Shown: piece after piece, positions 1 through 12,600 of the stretch | Layout of the letters: every line of letters begins with the position of its first letter | Numbering within the stretch: position 1 is the stretch's first letter | Assembly (NCBI GenBank): GCA_030142905.1 | Contig: JASJOG010000064.1 | Coordinates: forward strand, 1,488,001-1,552,000 | DNA: 64,000 nt | Source of the DNA: Heliopora coerulea | Taxonomy: Eukaryota > Cnidaria > Anthozoa > Scleralcyonacea > Helioporidae | Reading direction: 5' to 3' | Translations under genes and position numbers: made by a program | The notes under the pieces: model-generated | Told to the model about the DNA's origin: nothing | Databases searched by the model: none | What the model saw: the letters and a program-made list of their open reading frames with translations, nothing else

Positions 1-229
1 CGTGAGCAACATAGAGTGACATATGTCTGTGTTGGGAGACAAACAAAGCTAGACTACATAATGGTCAGAAGGATGGATAGAAAACATGTTAAGGATTGTA
101 AAGTCAATCCAGACTAAGCAGTTACAAGTCACCATAGACTGGCTGTGACAACTCTAACGTGAAAAGGAATAAGATATGAAAAAAGATAGGGTAGAGAGAA
201 CTTGAAACTATGGAAACAAAGGGATAAAA

Positions 230-2505
230 AGAGAAAGAAATATAAGGAATTAGTGAGGAAAACCAAGCAGCAAATGGAAGAAAGGAATGGGATACATGGA
301 CCGTGATGAAAGAGGCAACAATAAAAGCAGGAGAAATAGTAGTCCGCAAAAAGAGTGGAAGGATGGGACAAGAGAAGAACACATGGTGGCGGAACGAAGA
401 AGTTCAAGATGCAATAAAAGTAAAGAAAAAGGCCTTCAAAGAATAGTCAGGGACAGGAAACGAAGAGCTGAGAACAATACAATGAAAAGGAAAAGACCTG
501 TAAAATAGCAGTGGCAGTAGCAAAAAGTAGAGCAACTGAAAAATGTTATGACATGTTAAATACACAAGGAGGAACAACAAAAGTATACAAAATAGCAAGA
601 GCAAAGAAACAGGAAAGAAACGATATACAGGGAATTCGAGGAACAAAGGGCAAGACAGGAGAGATACTAGAAAAGGAGGCAGAAGTCAGAAATAGATAGA
701 GGGAGTACTTGGATGAATTGCTGAATACATATTTTGAGAGGAGCTAGAAGAGGTAGGCAAAACCGAAGGACCTATATTCAACATAACAAAGAAAGAAGAA
801 GAAAGCCATAGATAAGATGGAAAATGGAAAAGCAAGTGGACCATCAGACGTCTGTATAGAACTAATAAGAGCTCTTGGAGACGAGGAAGTGGATTGGGTG
901 TATCAATTAATGAGTGAAGTATGGAATAAGGAAGAGATACCTCACGATTGAAGAAAAAGTGAAATGGTGCCGATCTATAAAAGAAAGATACACTAGACTT
1001 TAGTAATCACAGAGGCATAAAACTGAAAGAACACGTGCTGAAAGTTTTGGAAAGAGTAGTATATGCAAGATTAAGAGAAAGTATAGGAATAAGTGAACTA
1101 CAGTTTGGTTTCGTGAAAAGCAAAGGAACTATAGATGCAATCTGGACTGTCAGACAGATGTAAGTAAAGATGTCAGAGAAAGGACAAAATCTGTACTGTG
1201 CGTTCATAAAACAGTGGCGTTCTTGAGGTTATACACTATCTAAAATATAGAAAACAAGCTTCTCGACGTTTCGAGCGAAGGCCTTTCGTCCGGAGATTAG
1301 TAGCCTGGCTACTACTTTGGCTACTAATCTCCGGACGAAGGGCCTTCGCTCGAAACGTCGAGAAGCTTGTTTTCTATATTTTAGATAGTGTATAACCTCA
1401 AGAACGCCGCTGTTTTATCGAAGCTATCTACACTGGACCTCCGCGCCTGTGCGTTCATACACTTGGAAAAAGCTTATCACAGAGTTCCAAGAAATGCTAT
1501 GCTGTGGTGCGTAAGAAAAAAGGGGGTGCCGAAAATATTGGTGAAATTGGTCAAGGAAATGTGCAAAGACTCAAGGACAAAAGTGAGGACAGATGTTGGT
1601 GTGACAGACGAGTTTGAGGTGAATGTAGGTCTCCGTCAGGGGCTCGGCTCTAAGCCTATTCCTGTTTGTGGTGGTAATAGATGTACAGGGTGAAGAGATA
1701 AGGTACTTTGGGAGCTTCTGTTTGCAGATGATCTGAGCATATTAAGTGACTCAAAAGAAGCATCACAGAGAAAAGTGCTAGCCTCGCAGGAACAACCAGA
1801 AAGAGGTAGACTGAAGATAAATGTAAGTAAGTCTGAAGTAGGAGTGAAGACAGTATAGACCTGAATGTTGAAGACAAAAGAAATGAAAGACTGAAACAAG
1901 TGGAAAAGTTTAAGTATATAGGGTCAACCATCAATAAGAAAGGAGGATGTGAGAAAGATGTCGCAGAAAGAATCAGACTAGCCTAGGGAAAGTGGACAGA
2001 AATGTCAAGGATATTACATGATAAGAAGATGCCAACAAAATTGAAAGCAAAAATATACCAGACGGTCGTAAGGCCAGTGATGATATATGGAGGGCAAACA
2101 TGGGCTTTAAAGACAAAAGAAATAGAAAAACTAGAAAGAACGGAAACGAAGACGCTAAGATGGATATTGGGAACTAAGCTGATAGATAGAGTGAGAAACG
2201 AAGAAATCAGATAAAGGATAGACGTTGAAAATATTAGCGAAATTTTGAGGGAAATGAGGCTAAAGTGGTACAGACATGTGGAACGCAGGTACAAAGGAGA
2301 ACCAGTGAGGAGGAGAGCGTGGAAGATTGAAGTGGAAGAGAAAGGACCAAGGGGAAGGCCAAAACTGAGATTTAAAGACGTACGACAGGGCATGGAAGCA
2401 AGGGGATTGAGAAGGAGTGATGCCCAAGTAAGAGGCGTCTGGAGGGATAGACTATGCTACCGCAACCTCGAACAGGGAAGCGTGAGATGATGAAGAAGAA
2501 GAAGA
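230..2505 (+). pseudogene. Decayed RTE-like non-LTR retrotransposon (endonuclease/RT part)
   Basis: Translated pieces in shifting frames follow the order of an RTE/CFDP2-type LINE protein: a WWRNEEVQDAIK block near 385, REYLDELLN near 700, KASGPSDVCIE near 830, FSNHRGIKL near 1005, the RT signature CAFI.../HLEKAYHRVPR split across 1200-1490, LRQG near 1635, the catalytic FADD near 1723, and a C-terminal TWALKTKEIEKLERTE block near 2100. Stops and frameshifts are frequent, so it is dead. The 3' end finishes in a TGATGAAGAAGAAG-type simple repeat at about 2485-2503, typical of these elements. The RT core is interrupted at 1209-1446 by a separate insertion. Clade assignment is by motif memory, not by phylogeny. 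Confidence 0.85.
1209..1446. mobile_element. Small fold-back element inserted in the RT core
   Basis: Two ~100-bp inverted arms (about 1209-1308 and 1318-1416) are separated by a loop of only ~10 bp. The insertion splits the RT motif so that CAFI lies on the left and the continuation LEKAYH on the right. A 13-bp direct repeat (CTGTGCGTTCATA) occurs at 1196-1208 and 1447-1459, which is the expected target duplication. About 30 bp at the right edge lie outside the inverted arm. The arms carry CGAAACGTCGAG, resembling the 3' half of the hammerhead-like cores found in other fold-backs in this window. Confidence 0.75.
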
Positions 2506-2684
2506 TTTTTATTCGTTGAAGGTGTTAAACGTAGAAAGTTGTCCATCTTTAGATAATTTTACCTTTCAACACGATTTTACCTGATAATTCGCTAGTAAAG
2601 CAAATTCAGAACTTAAAAGCTGTTCATTGGTTTATGACAAGTATTTTTATTCGTTAAAAGTGTTAAACGTACAAAGTTGTCCCT
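2503..2684. repeat. Direct repeat downstream of the LINE tail
   Basis: A ~43-bp stretch beginning TTTTTATTCG and ending AAGTTGTCC occurs at about 2505-2547 and again at about 2642-2684 with a few mismatches. It directly follows the LINE 3' tail. It may be a local duplication or part of an unrecognised repeat. Confidence 0.5.
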
Positions 2685-3653
2685 CAGCAACATGTTTGTC
2701 AAAAAAACCCCATGAAATCAAATGGGGCCAAGTTACAGGGTTTTTTTGACCTATTTGTGGTTCTGCAAAGCTTTAAGATTAAATAAAAAAAACTGTCTAT
2801 AAGTTCAGGAACCAACAAAATAAATTCCCAGATGAGCAGCATTAGCCCACAGTTCAGTTATAAACCAATATGACATCATACATCAGTGGTCTTCACCATT
2901 AATCAAGAACTTTAACTCTTCTAATGCAATAATTTTTTGGGTCACTATTTTTTCACAAGCACCCAAAATCCAGTTGTATATTTGGTCGCTGAGCACACAC
3001 AGTATTGTCGCCGACCTTCACTATTTTAGTAGCATCATGCGATGATTGTTTGTTAAACCATTTTATGATCGTAAACAGATTTCTTGACCTCCAAAAATTC
3101 CTAACCCTAACAACAGTTCGTTGATGTGGAAAAAAAGAAACTTAGGCGAAAAAATGTTGATCAGAAAAACATACTTGGCAGGAAAAAAGCTTTATTTGAA
3201 TACAAAACTTCTTGGTCAAAAGTAAAATAAATGATCGAAAAAACGTTCCTGAAATCATTGATCGAAAAATAAATGTTGCATGACCAGGAAAAAAGTTCTT
3301 GATCAAATAAAAAATTTGACGTATTGAACCTTTTGATTAGAAAAAAAAATTAGAATTGAATACAATAAAGATATGACCATCAACAATGAAAAATCGAGAT
3401 TTTAGGCGGAAAAAACAAGATTCTGCCTGAAAAAAGTTAGGAGTTTGATATGAAAGATGACGAAATGGTCAATTGTTTAGGTTGGGTAGCTAGGTATATT
3501 GAAAGCTAAAAGTCGAATTTGAATTTTATGACTTATCAGCATTCCATACTCGAATCCATTTTTGAAAAATAATTAGCACCATATACATGCAGGAATTAAA
3601 ACATTAGCCATCGCAAAATATTGTTAAGTATGGAGAGTCTGAGTAGAACTTAC
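2685..3653. other. Non-coding, probably intronic
   Basis: AT-rich sequence without a convincing gene on either strand. It lies downstream of the last visible haspin exon (minus strand), so it is expected to be intron. I searched it by eye for further haspin exons (the DLHWGN catalytic region) and found none. Confidence 0.5.
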
Positions 3654-3681
3654 GTTAACATTGCCAAGGTTACTCAGTTCC
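3654..3681 (-). CDS. HASPIN: Haspin exon 6 (28-nt micro-exon)
   Basis: A 28-nt segment between TTTCTTTAG and GTAAGT encodes (K)ELSNLGNVN. In haspin the segment after LPE...I is (S/T)KELS.L, so both content and phase fit. It was too short for ORF detection and was found only by following the splice signals. It exits in phase 0; the next exon was not found in the remaining 3.6 kb. Confidence 0.8.
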
Positions 3682-6600
3682 CTAAAGAAAGCGAAACATA
3701 AATTAAATTTTAAGGTATAAAATTCAAAGTGTATCGATCAAATACAGGAAGAAGTAAAGTTGTTTAAAATTACTTGGTTATAACAATTTCCGGAAGCATC
3801 TGCTCAAAAGATTTTTGTGGTTCCCCATTCACGGCAAAACTTCCCTCAACTGGGATAACCTGAATATGAAAAGAATACAGCAAATTACACATTAAAAAGT
3901 TGACCAAAAAAAATTAACCTAAAAGATTCATATTCACAAAACCAAGAAAAATTTAAACATATGCGTAAAGCCTATCAACCCGATATTTCAGCAGAACGTA
4001 ACTGATTTTCGGCTCTTCCAGTTATCATTTCCAATAAACAAACTTGCAAATTCATGAAATTAACTTTGAGAAGATTTGGTAAAAACAAACATTGTTGGTG
4101 ATGAGTGTCCTACATACTGTGGCCAATAACCAACATACACTAGGAAAGTGGTCCCCCGTTTGATCAATGAAGAACACTTAATGTAAGGGGATTCGATTCC
4201 ATCATTCAAATACATATTTAATTGCTTCTAGTTGGGAAGCTCAGAATTGTAGTTGGTTAAAAACATATAATATGATTTTTAGCGTCTAGTTCAACCACCA
4301 ACAGGTAACAATAGAGACATTTAGCTACAACGTTTTTGGCGTGGCGGCGACGTGTTACGTCAAGGGAGGCTGGGGATAACAATAAGACACTTCCACGAAA
4401 AGTTGAATACTTTAGCTGCAATCTGACGACGGCAGGACAGCTCAAACATAAAAAGTGAAAGGAAGAAAATGACATCTTTTAAACATCTTCGAGAAGCTCT
4501 TATGCTATTCTGGGATGATGAAGTCATTAGTGACAACGAATTTCTATTGCTTTACGACTTTTTTCCAGTCGAAAAATCCCCATTTTCCCTATAAAATATA
4601 TCCGATATTCAGCCTTGAGGTTATGGATGAAGTTGAATGCAAAGCGGATTTTCGAGTTAAAAAGCAAGATTTTCATCGTCTGGCTGAAGCGTTACGACCT
4701 CCTCCACGCTTCCATCTGGAGGAAAGAAGTGTTTGCCAAGGGATGGAGGCGTTGCGCTTGCTGCTTCGACGAGTTTGTTATCCGTGTTGTCTCATTGATT
4801 TAATAAATCGTTTTGGTGGAAGACCACTGTCTGTCATTAGTCTTATCACCAACCATATAATCGATTACATTTATGATGTACATAAGAATCGTATTACCGA
4901 GTGGAATCGCCATTTAATGTATCCTGCAGCCCTGGAAATTTACGCTGAGACCGTTTCTAACAAAGGTGCACCGATTGAGAACTGTTTCGGGTTTATAGAT
5001 GGGACAGTCCTGTCAATTTCAAGACCAAAAGGAACTCAAAGGTGCATGTGTAATGGTCACAAAAGGGTTCATGCCTTTAAGTTCGACTTTTTGGCCTTAC
5101 CGAATGAATTCATTGGACGTATTTATGGACCTGTTCGTAAGTACAAAAGATATGAACAAACAGTACACTAAACATTCTAATCTAACAATCTTAAGGAAAA
5201 AAAAACACTAAAATTTTCATTGCATATTATTACTTTTTCGATATTTCTTGCATATTTTTTATTAGTCTTAGTCTTTTTGTACTTTTCAATAATTTTATTA
5301 TTAGTTTGAATATTTTCTTTATAAATAATGACTAGTATTAAAAACATAAAATTATTTTAGAAGGGAGGAAGCATGATGCTCGAGTCTGGACTTATGAAAG
5401 ACCTCCACCAATGTGCAATTTCAAGCACAGGACAACTTTTGTGTATCTATGACGATTTAGTATACCATCTGAGGATCAATTTGCAGACACCTTTTCGCCA
5501 TATGCCCCTTACACCACTTATGCAAGAGTACAACAAATCAATAAGTAAAGCTCGCATTGCTGTTGAATAGATTTTTGGTGATGTTATCACTTCCTTCAAA
5601 TTCCTGGACTATAAAAAAGCATTTGAAAGTTGGTCTCAGCAGTGTGGGGAAGATGTATACTGTTTGTGCAACCCTCTAAAACTTGCCTCTATGGGAACCA
5701 GACATCAGAATATTTTGAACTCAATCGCCCCACATTGGAGGGATACTTTTGGTAAAAAAAAAGCAACAATAAAAGAAACTTTTTTTATTAACGAACAAAT
5801 AACCACGAAATAGATAATTATATTTTGTAGCCAGTTTAGCATACTGTACATGTTTTATTCTTACAATAAATATAACATTTGTTTTTACTTTGTAAATATT
5901 TTTATTCAAATGAGATAAATGTTCCACAAAAACAATACAATAACCCAATATAATATAATATAATATAATATAACAACTTGTTAATTAAACTGAACAAAAC
6001 ACTTCATTCCTTACTTCGCCGACAGTTTATTGGGAGTTACAATCATTTGGCTTTGCTGTTGTTGGTGGATTAATTCCAAAATTTCCTGTTGTTGTTGTTG
6101 CTGTTGTTGCAGCTGTTGCAGCAGTATGTTGTGCTCTTGTTTCTTTAGTTTTAGCCCTTCTTCTTTAAAATGCTGTTGCACTTTAGACTTCTCTTTCAAA
6201 TACTCAAGAGCATCAGGAGAACTTCGCCTTATTCTCTTTTCTTTTACTTTTAACATTCCTTCAGTGGATGTTCTTTTTTTGTTTCACTGAAGCGTTCAAG
6301 AGCTCTTTGACTTGGACTTTCTGATCCGTCTTTATCCACTCTTTTGAATGCTGCCATCTGAACTGTAGTATCTTCTTTTTCTATAAGCGCTTGAATCAAT
6401 GTTTCTCTTTCAGTAGGTTGTCCAGGAGCAATCCCATTTGAGCTTTCCTCTTCCCTCATTTTCTTCTTAAATCTTGTTTGAAGCAGGGTCCACCTATCAG
6501 GAACTTCTCTTTCTTCTTTTATGCAGAAGTCCAAGGATGTCATAGCATTCAACTTGTCTAACATATCGTCCCATACTTTGTCTCTCTCGGTCGTGCCTTT

Positions 6601-9600
6601 TTTATTCGTAAGCAAATCAGACTAACATTTCTCGTAACAGTATCACATCTTTGTCGTCGGTCCACTCCATGGGCCTGCAAATTTTAAGCAATTACAGCAG
6701 GTTGATTTTAAGTCAAACTTTCAACTTGAAAGTATAAAGAACTAAATGTTCTACGTACCAATATAAGAACAATACTTTGGCAAAATATTCCGCCCAGAGA
6801 ACCAGCCAAATACATTTATTTATAAAACTAAACTAAAACCTAAAAAGTGTCATCATAAACAGCTCTTACTTGGACTTACAAGAGGCACCATTTGCTGACA
6901 TCTTGTACTGCCGAATCAATGGAAAAACTAACGCTCTGGCAGGACATCAAAAACATTATTTCACGTACCCGACATGGCCGACGACAGTGTAGTCATCCCC
7001 AGAGACATGCGCAGAAAAGAAACCGGAAAAAGTTTCCGTTGCCTTCCTAAAGGTCTTTATATTGGCGACGAGGATGGGATCCGAAGAAGACGGAAGTTCA
7101 ACTCAGCAAATAATCCACACGACACAGGCCGTATCTATTCAACCGATGCCAGAATTTAACCCAGACGCCGAAGTAGGAGCCAGTCTTGCTGCACGCTGGA
7201 AGAACTGGATAGAAGACTTCGATATGTATATTTTAGCTAGCGGGATAACTGATCCTAAGCGTAAGAGAGAGTTATTGTTATATCAAGCTGGCTCAAGAGT
7301 GAGAGAGATCTTCAAACAACTCGTAGACACTGGAGAGGACGAGGACTACAACACGGCAAAAGCAAAGTTGAAAGAGCACTTTGAACCGCAACGAAATCGG
7401 CGTTACGAAGTATATAGTTTTCGACAAGCTAGACAAGAAAGCGACGAAACGTTAGACCAGTTCCATACTCGACTAAGATCGTTGGCTCAAACGTGTGAAT
7501 TCACTGACGTGAACTTTGAAATCGAACAGCAAATAATAGTTGGTGGCCGGTCGTCAAAAATACGAAAAAACGCCTAGAAAGATCCAAAATACGACTTAGC
7601 TGCAATGTTACTCGATGGACGAAGAGACGAGCAGAGCAATTATCAGAGCAAAGTTATCGAGTCTAGCGTTGGTCGTTCTGATGTGCGCCATGAAGAAACA
7701 AACAAGGTCGAGCCAGACAAAACAACATCAAAGAAATGCTTCAATTGTGGCGGAATACATCGTTATGGCAACTGCCCGGCTAAAGGGAAGCAATGCCGAA
7801 AGTGTAGTACAATGAATCACTTCGCGAAAGTTTGTCGGAGTAAGAAACCACAGAAACGACCCAGTCGGGACAGGAAAAAGCGAAATGCTGTGAACCCAAT
7901 TCACGACGCTAAGGAAAGTGGTGAGTCGACAGATGAGGATTATTTGTATGCAGTCTGTAATATGAAGACTCCAAAGGTCAATGTCACCGTAGGTCAACAC
8001 AATTTCAAAGCGACAATTGATACATTAGCGACTGTTAATTTTGTAGACCAAAATACTTACAAGAATATGGTTGGTATCAAGCTCGAGAAAACAAAAGTAA
8101 AAGCATTTGCATACTGTGCAAAACCACCAGTGAAATTCCTTGGAAAATTCGAAGCAACAATCGAAACACGAAAACGTATGTCGGTGGCAACGTTTTATGT
8201 AGCAGAAACACCAAGTGGTGGCAATCTGATCTCGTCGATTACAGCTCAGGAACTTGGACTTATTAGCTTGCATGTCAACAAGATATCGACGACATCCGAT
8301 AAGAAGATTGAAAACATGGTTATGAAATATGAGAACATATTTCACGGTCTTGGCAAATTAAAAGATAAACCCATGAAATTAAGTATTGATCAGCTAAAGG
8401 CACCAAAAGCCCAGCCACAACGCCGTATACCATACCATATCAGAGAAAAGGTGGATCGTGCTTTAAAAGAGCTCGAAGAAAGTGATATTATAGAACCGGT
8501 CCCAGACAATCAACCAACTCCGTGGGTATCAGCCATTGTTGCAGTGCCAAAAAAATATGGAGAAGTTAGAGTATGTGTTGACATGAGAGCAGCCAACGAA
8601 GCAATTAAGAGAGTTCGTCATCCGATACCCACTGTTGATGATATAAGTTTTGAGCTTAATGGGGCAAGATACTTCTCAAAGTTAGATCTTTCGCAAGCAT
8701 ACCACCAATTGGAATTGGACGAAGCCAGCCGCTACATAACTACGTTTACAACTCATCTTGGTTTATACAGGTATAAACGTTTGAACTATGGGACGAACGC
8801 AGCTGCAGAAATTTTTCAATATGCATTGCAAACACAATTACGCGGGCTAAGAGGAGTACGAAATATAGCAGACGACATAATTGTCTATGGCAAAACAAGG
8901 GACGAACATGACGCAAACTTGGAGAAGTGCCTACAGCGTCTGAGTGAAAAGGGGCTAAAACTTAATAACCCAAAATGCAAATTTTTGACAAAAACCCTTA
9001 GTTTCTTCGGACAAATATTTTCTGATGCTGGTATACGCCCAGACCCGAAACGAGTCAAAGACCTACAAGATGCACCAGTTCCAACTAATGTACATGAAGT
9101 GCGCAGTTTCCTCGGGATGGTTAACTATAGCAGTAAATATATACCCAATTTTGCTACCACTACAGAGCCTCTCCGTGCCCTGACGAAAAAGAACGCCCTG
9201 TTTGATTGGACCAAAGAACACCAAGAGGCATTTGACACACTGAAAAATGTCCTGACATCTGCGCCATGTATGGCTTATTTCCACAAACAAAAGGAAACAA
9301 TTGTTTCAGTTGATGCTAGCCCAGTTGGCATTTCTGCTATATTATCACAACATACAAAAGATCGAGATGATAACAAGGTTGTTGCATATGCAAGCCGTGC
9401 ACTAGCAGACATCGAACGTCGTTATTCACAAACAGAAAAAGAAGCTTTGGCCATTGTATGGGCCATAGAACATTTTTACCTTTACCTCTACGGCAACAAC
9501 TTTACATTGGTTCATAAACCACTTGAAAATATATATGGAAACAGCAGATCAAAGCCTTCGGCCCGAATAGAGCGATGGGTACTACGATTACAGCCTTATA

Positions 9601-12600
9601 CATTCAAGGTTGTCTACAAAGCTGGTGCAACAAGCCCTGCAGACTACCTGTCCAGACATCCGGTGCCGGCAAAGAGTTGCAAACATGAAAAGATGACAGA
9701 ATCGTACATCAACTTCATAGCCACAAGCAATATTCCAAAAACAATGACATTGGAAGAAATAAATGAGGCTACCGACAAGCACAAAACCTTAAGAGGACTT
9801 CGTGCAGCTATTAAACTAAACAAATGGCATTATAATGCAGTAAAGCAGTTCAAGTCAGTTCGAGATGAACTAACTGTGACGCCACAGGGGATAATATTAC
9901 GAGGAACCAGGCTTGTTATACCAGAAGCGCTGCAGAAAAGAGCGATAGACATTGCTCATGATACACATCCCGGTCTTACGAAAACTAGAGCTTTACTCAG
10001 AGAAAAAATTTGGTTTCCCAATATTGATAAAATGGTCAAGGATACGCTTGACAAGTGTATTCCGTGTCAAGCAGTTCGAAAACCACCATCCCAGGAACCA
10101 CCATCCATGACTGAGATGCCGAAGGGACCATAGGAAACACTACACGTGGGTTTTTATGGCCCTCTCCCTTCCGGAGAGTATTTGTTAGTAGCAGTCGACA
10201 GGTATTCAAGATATCCGGAGGTAGATATAGTCCGTTCCACAAGAGCAGCAACCGTCATACCTAAGTTGGATCAGATGTTTGCTTGACATGGCATACCAAA
10301 TCAAATCAAGACGGACAACGGCCCACCCTTCAATAGCGATTACTGTACTCGATATCTTAAAGCCCTTGGTATATCTGCGAGATTTGCAACGCCAAAATGG
10401 CCACAGGGCAATGCCCAGGCTGAAAGATTTATGCAGCCTTTGGGAAAAACATTAAAAATAGCCCATATTGAAGGCCGCCCATGGCAACAGGAACTCAATC
10501 GTTTCCTCCTCCAGTATAGGACCGCACCACACACCTCCACTAAGGTACCACCGGCTGAGCTTTTGTTTAACCGTCCGATAAAAGGGAAACTACCAATACT
10601 AGACAAACGGAACATTGTTAATCGACACAAGACAGCCCGACAAAGTGAAATGATAAAGCAGAAGTACAACAAACAATATGCGGATAGTAGAAGAAACACT
10701 AAAAAGAATGAAATAAAAGTAGGTGGACCATGTCTTAGTGCGACAAGAACGCAAGAATAAGCTTACTCCAAATTTCAATCCGAATCCCTATGAGGTGACA
10801 AGCAGACAATACTCGCGTGTTACAGCACGAGGGAAAGATGGTCACACTATCACTAGAAATGTGTCTCATTTTAAGAAATACCAAGCGTAGAGCGAGAATC
10901 AGAAGAAGAGGATGATTACCGACCAAGCACACAAAAAACCGACAGTCGTGGTAATGATGTAGAAAGTCAAGAAAATGGAAATGGTGTTAATGACCAAACA
11001 GTACGAAGATCAACCAGAGAAACAAGAAAACCACAGATATGGACAGCCTATTTTATGAGGAATACACACTAACTAAAAAAAAAAAAGGGGGTGATGTAAT
11101 AGATTGCATGTTATCGTTGTTAATTTGAAAGACACGTCATATCGTATAGACAATTTGATTGGACAGTTGGTTAACGAGCTGTCATTCTTACCGTTGGTGA
11201 GAAGAGACTGCGAGCGCGAACAGAAGATTTGTGCATATAGATATATGTATGTAATAAAGCTATAGAAACAACAAGGCCTCAAGACTCTTTAGGACGGAAC
11301 CTTTATAGAATACGCAGTTTTCTGACGTCCCGAAGAGGCAACGACGATCTGAAAGCTCTTGGACTAGGTTCTTGGCGACGTAAGAACTACAAAGCAATTT
11401 TTGGATATGTTATCGTTTGTCGTTGGTTTTGAAGCAATTTGTTTTTAGGACTTTCTGTTTCGTATGTACATTTTAATTGACCATTTTACACGTTAAAAGG
11501 AATATCTGCCTTGATGCTATTAATACAGAATCTTTTTACAACGTTAGATTTCACGGTTAGATCTCCTCAACTTTATGTGTGATGGAAATTTGCTTGAGTT
11601 ATTTTAGCACGTAATACGGAAAATTACAATATATGGGAGGCAAAAGTACCAGAAAGACTATTACAGAGGAGATATAAAAATAGAATACTGTATAGACAGT
11701 GATAAATCGTGTAAAAAGTTTAAAGGTTGGTAACTACCGTGACTGATCTTAAAGAACCAGTTACGGCAGTTACCAACCTTTAAACGCTTTATAGAGGAGA
11801 TATAAGTGCAAGAGCTTGAAGTAATCAAACATGAACTTGTTCAGCGCCATAGAAGGAATCCAAAAAATACAGGAGAGGGATCTCTTGTAACATCAACTGA
11901 AATTTAAGCAGCCAAAGCAAGATATGCAAATTTTCAGGTAATGCTTACGCAAAGGCAACAGTGAAACCAAAACACAATATCTGATGCTCTTGAAATTATA
12001 ATCTGTGGAAAGAATCACGTGCATTTATTGATGGAGTAAAGTTTATTTTTAATGCAACACATCATTTTGGTATTCAAATACACTAGAAATTCAGGACTTC
12101 TTCAAAGCAGTCTTTGCTTAGACGAAAGCTCCGCAAATTTTCTATAAACATCATAAGGTTACCGCAAAAACTTGTATTTATTTATTGAACTTATTGTGAT
12201 GCCAAGCTACAAAACCCTAACGGATATGTTCATCTGTTTGAATCTTGAAGTCTCACAGGGTCTTGCTCTTCTCTGATTCTAATGCTGGTTTTCGTACGTG
12301 ACTGTACCACTTAATTCTCCTTAATTGTTTTATCTTCTGTCTAATTCTTCTCTTCCGCCATGATTCGACTTTCTTCCTATTCTTCCGGCTCCCATAACCT
12401 CGTAGGATTGCAACAACATTTGCTGCCGCAACTAATATCATGTTTGTTTTCGTTATATTTCAAGTCTCGATAAAACCAATAACCTCGTTAACTTCTAATG
12501 CTGCTTCCTTCAATCTTGATCAATCTACATTCCGAAGATTGGGATGTTTCTCAGTCTTATCCTTTACCATCTCATCCATGACTATTCGTAGAATGTTAAC

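Noticed and set aside
1209..1446. Fold-back arms as a true hammerhead
   Set aside because: The GAAACGUC half is present but CUGANGA is not (CGGACGA instead), so it was left as a degenerate resemblance.
7575..7577. UAG between Gag and Pol in one frame, as in readthrough retroviruses
   Set aside because: It lies upstream of the zinc knuckles, within Gag, and two further stops occur in the integrase; simple decay explains all of them.
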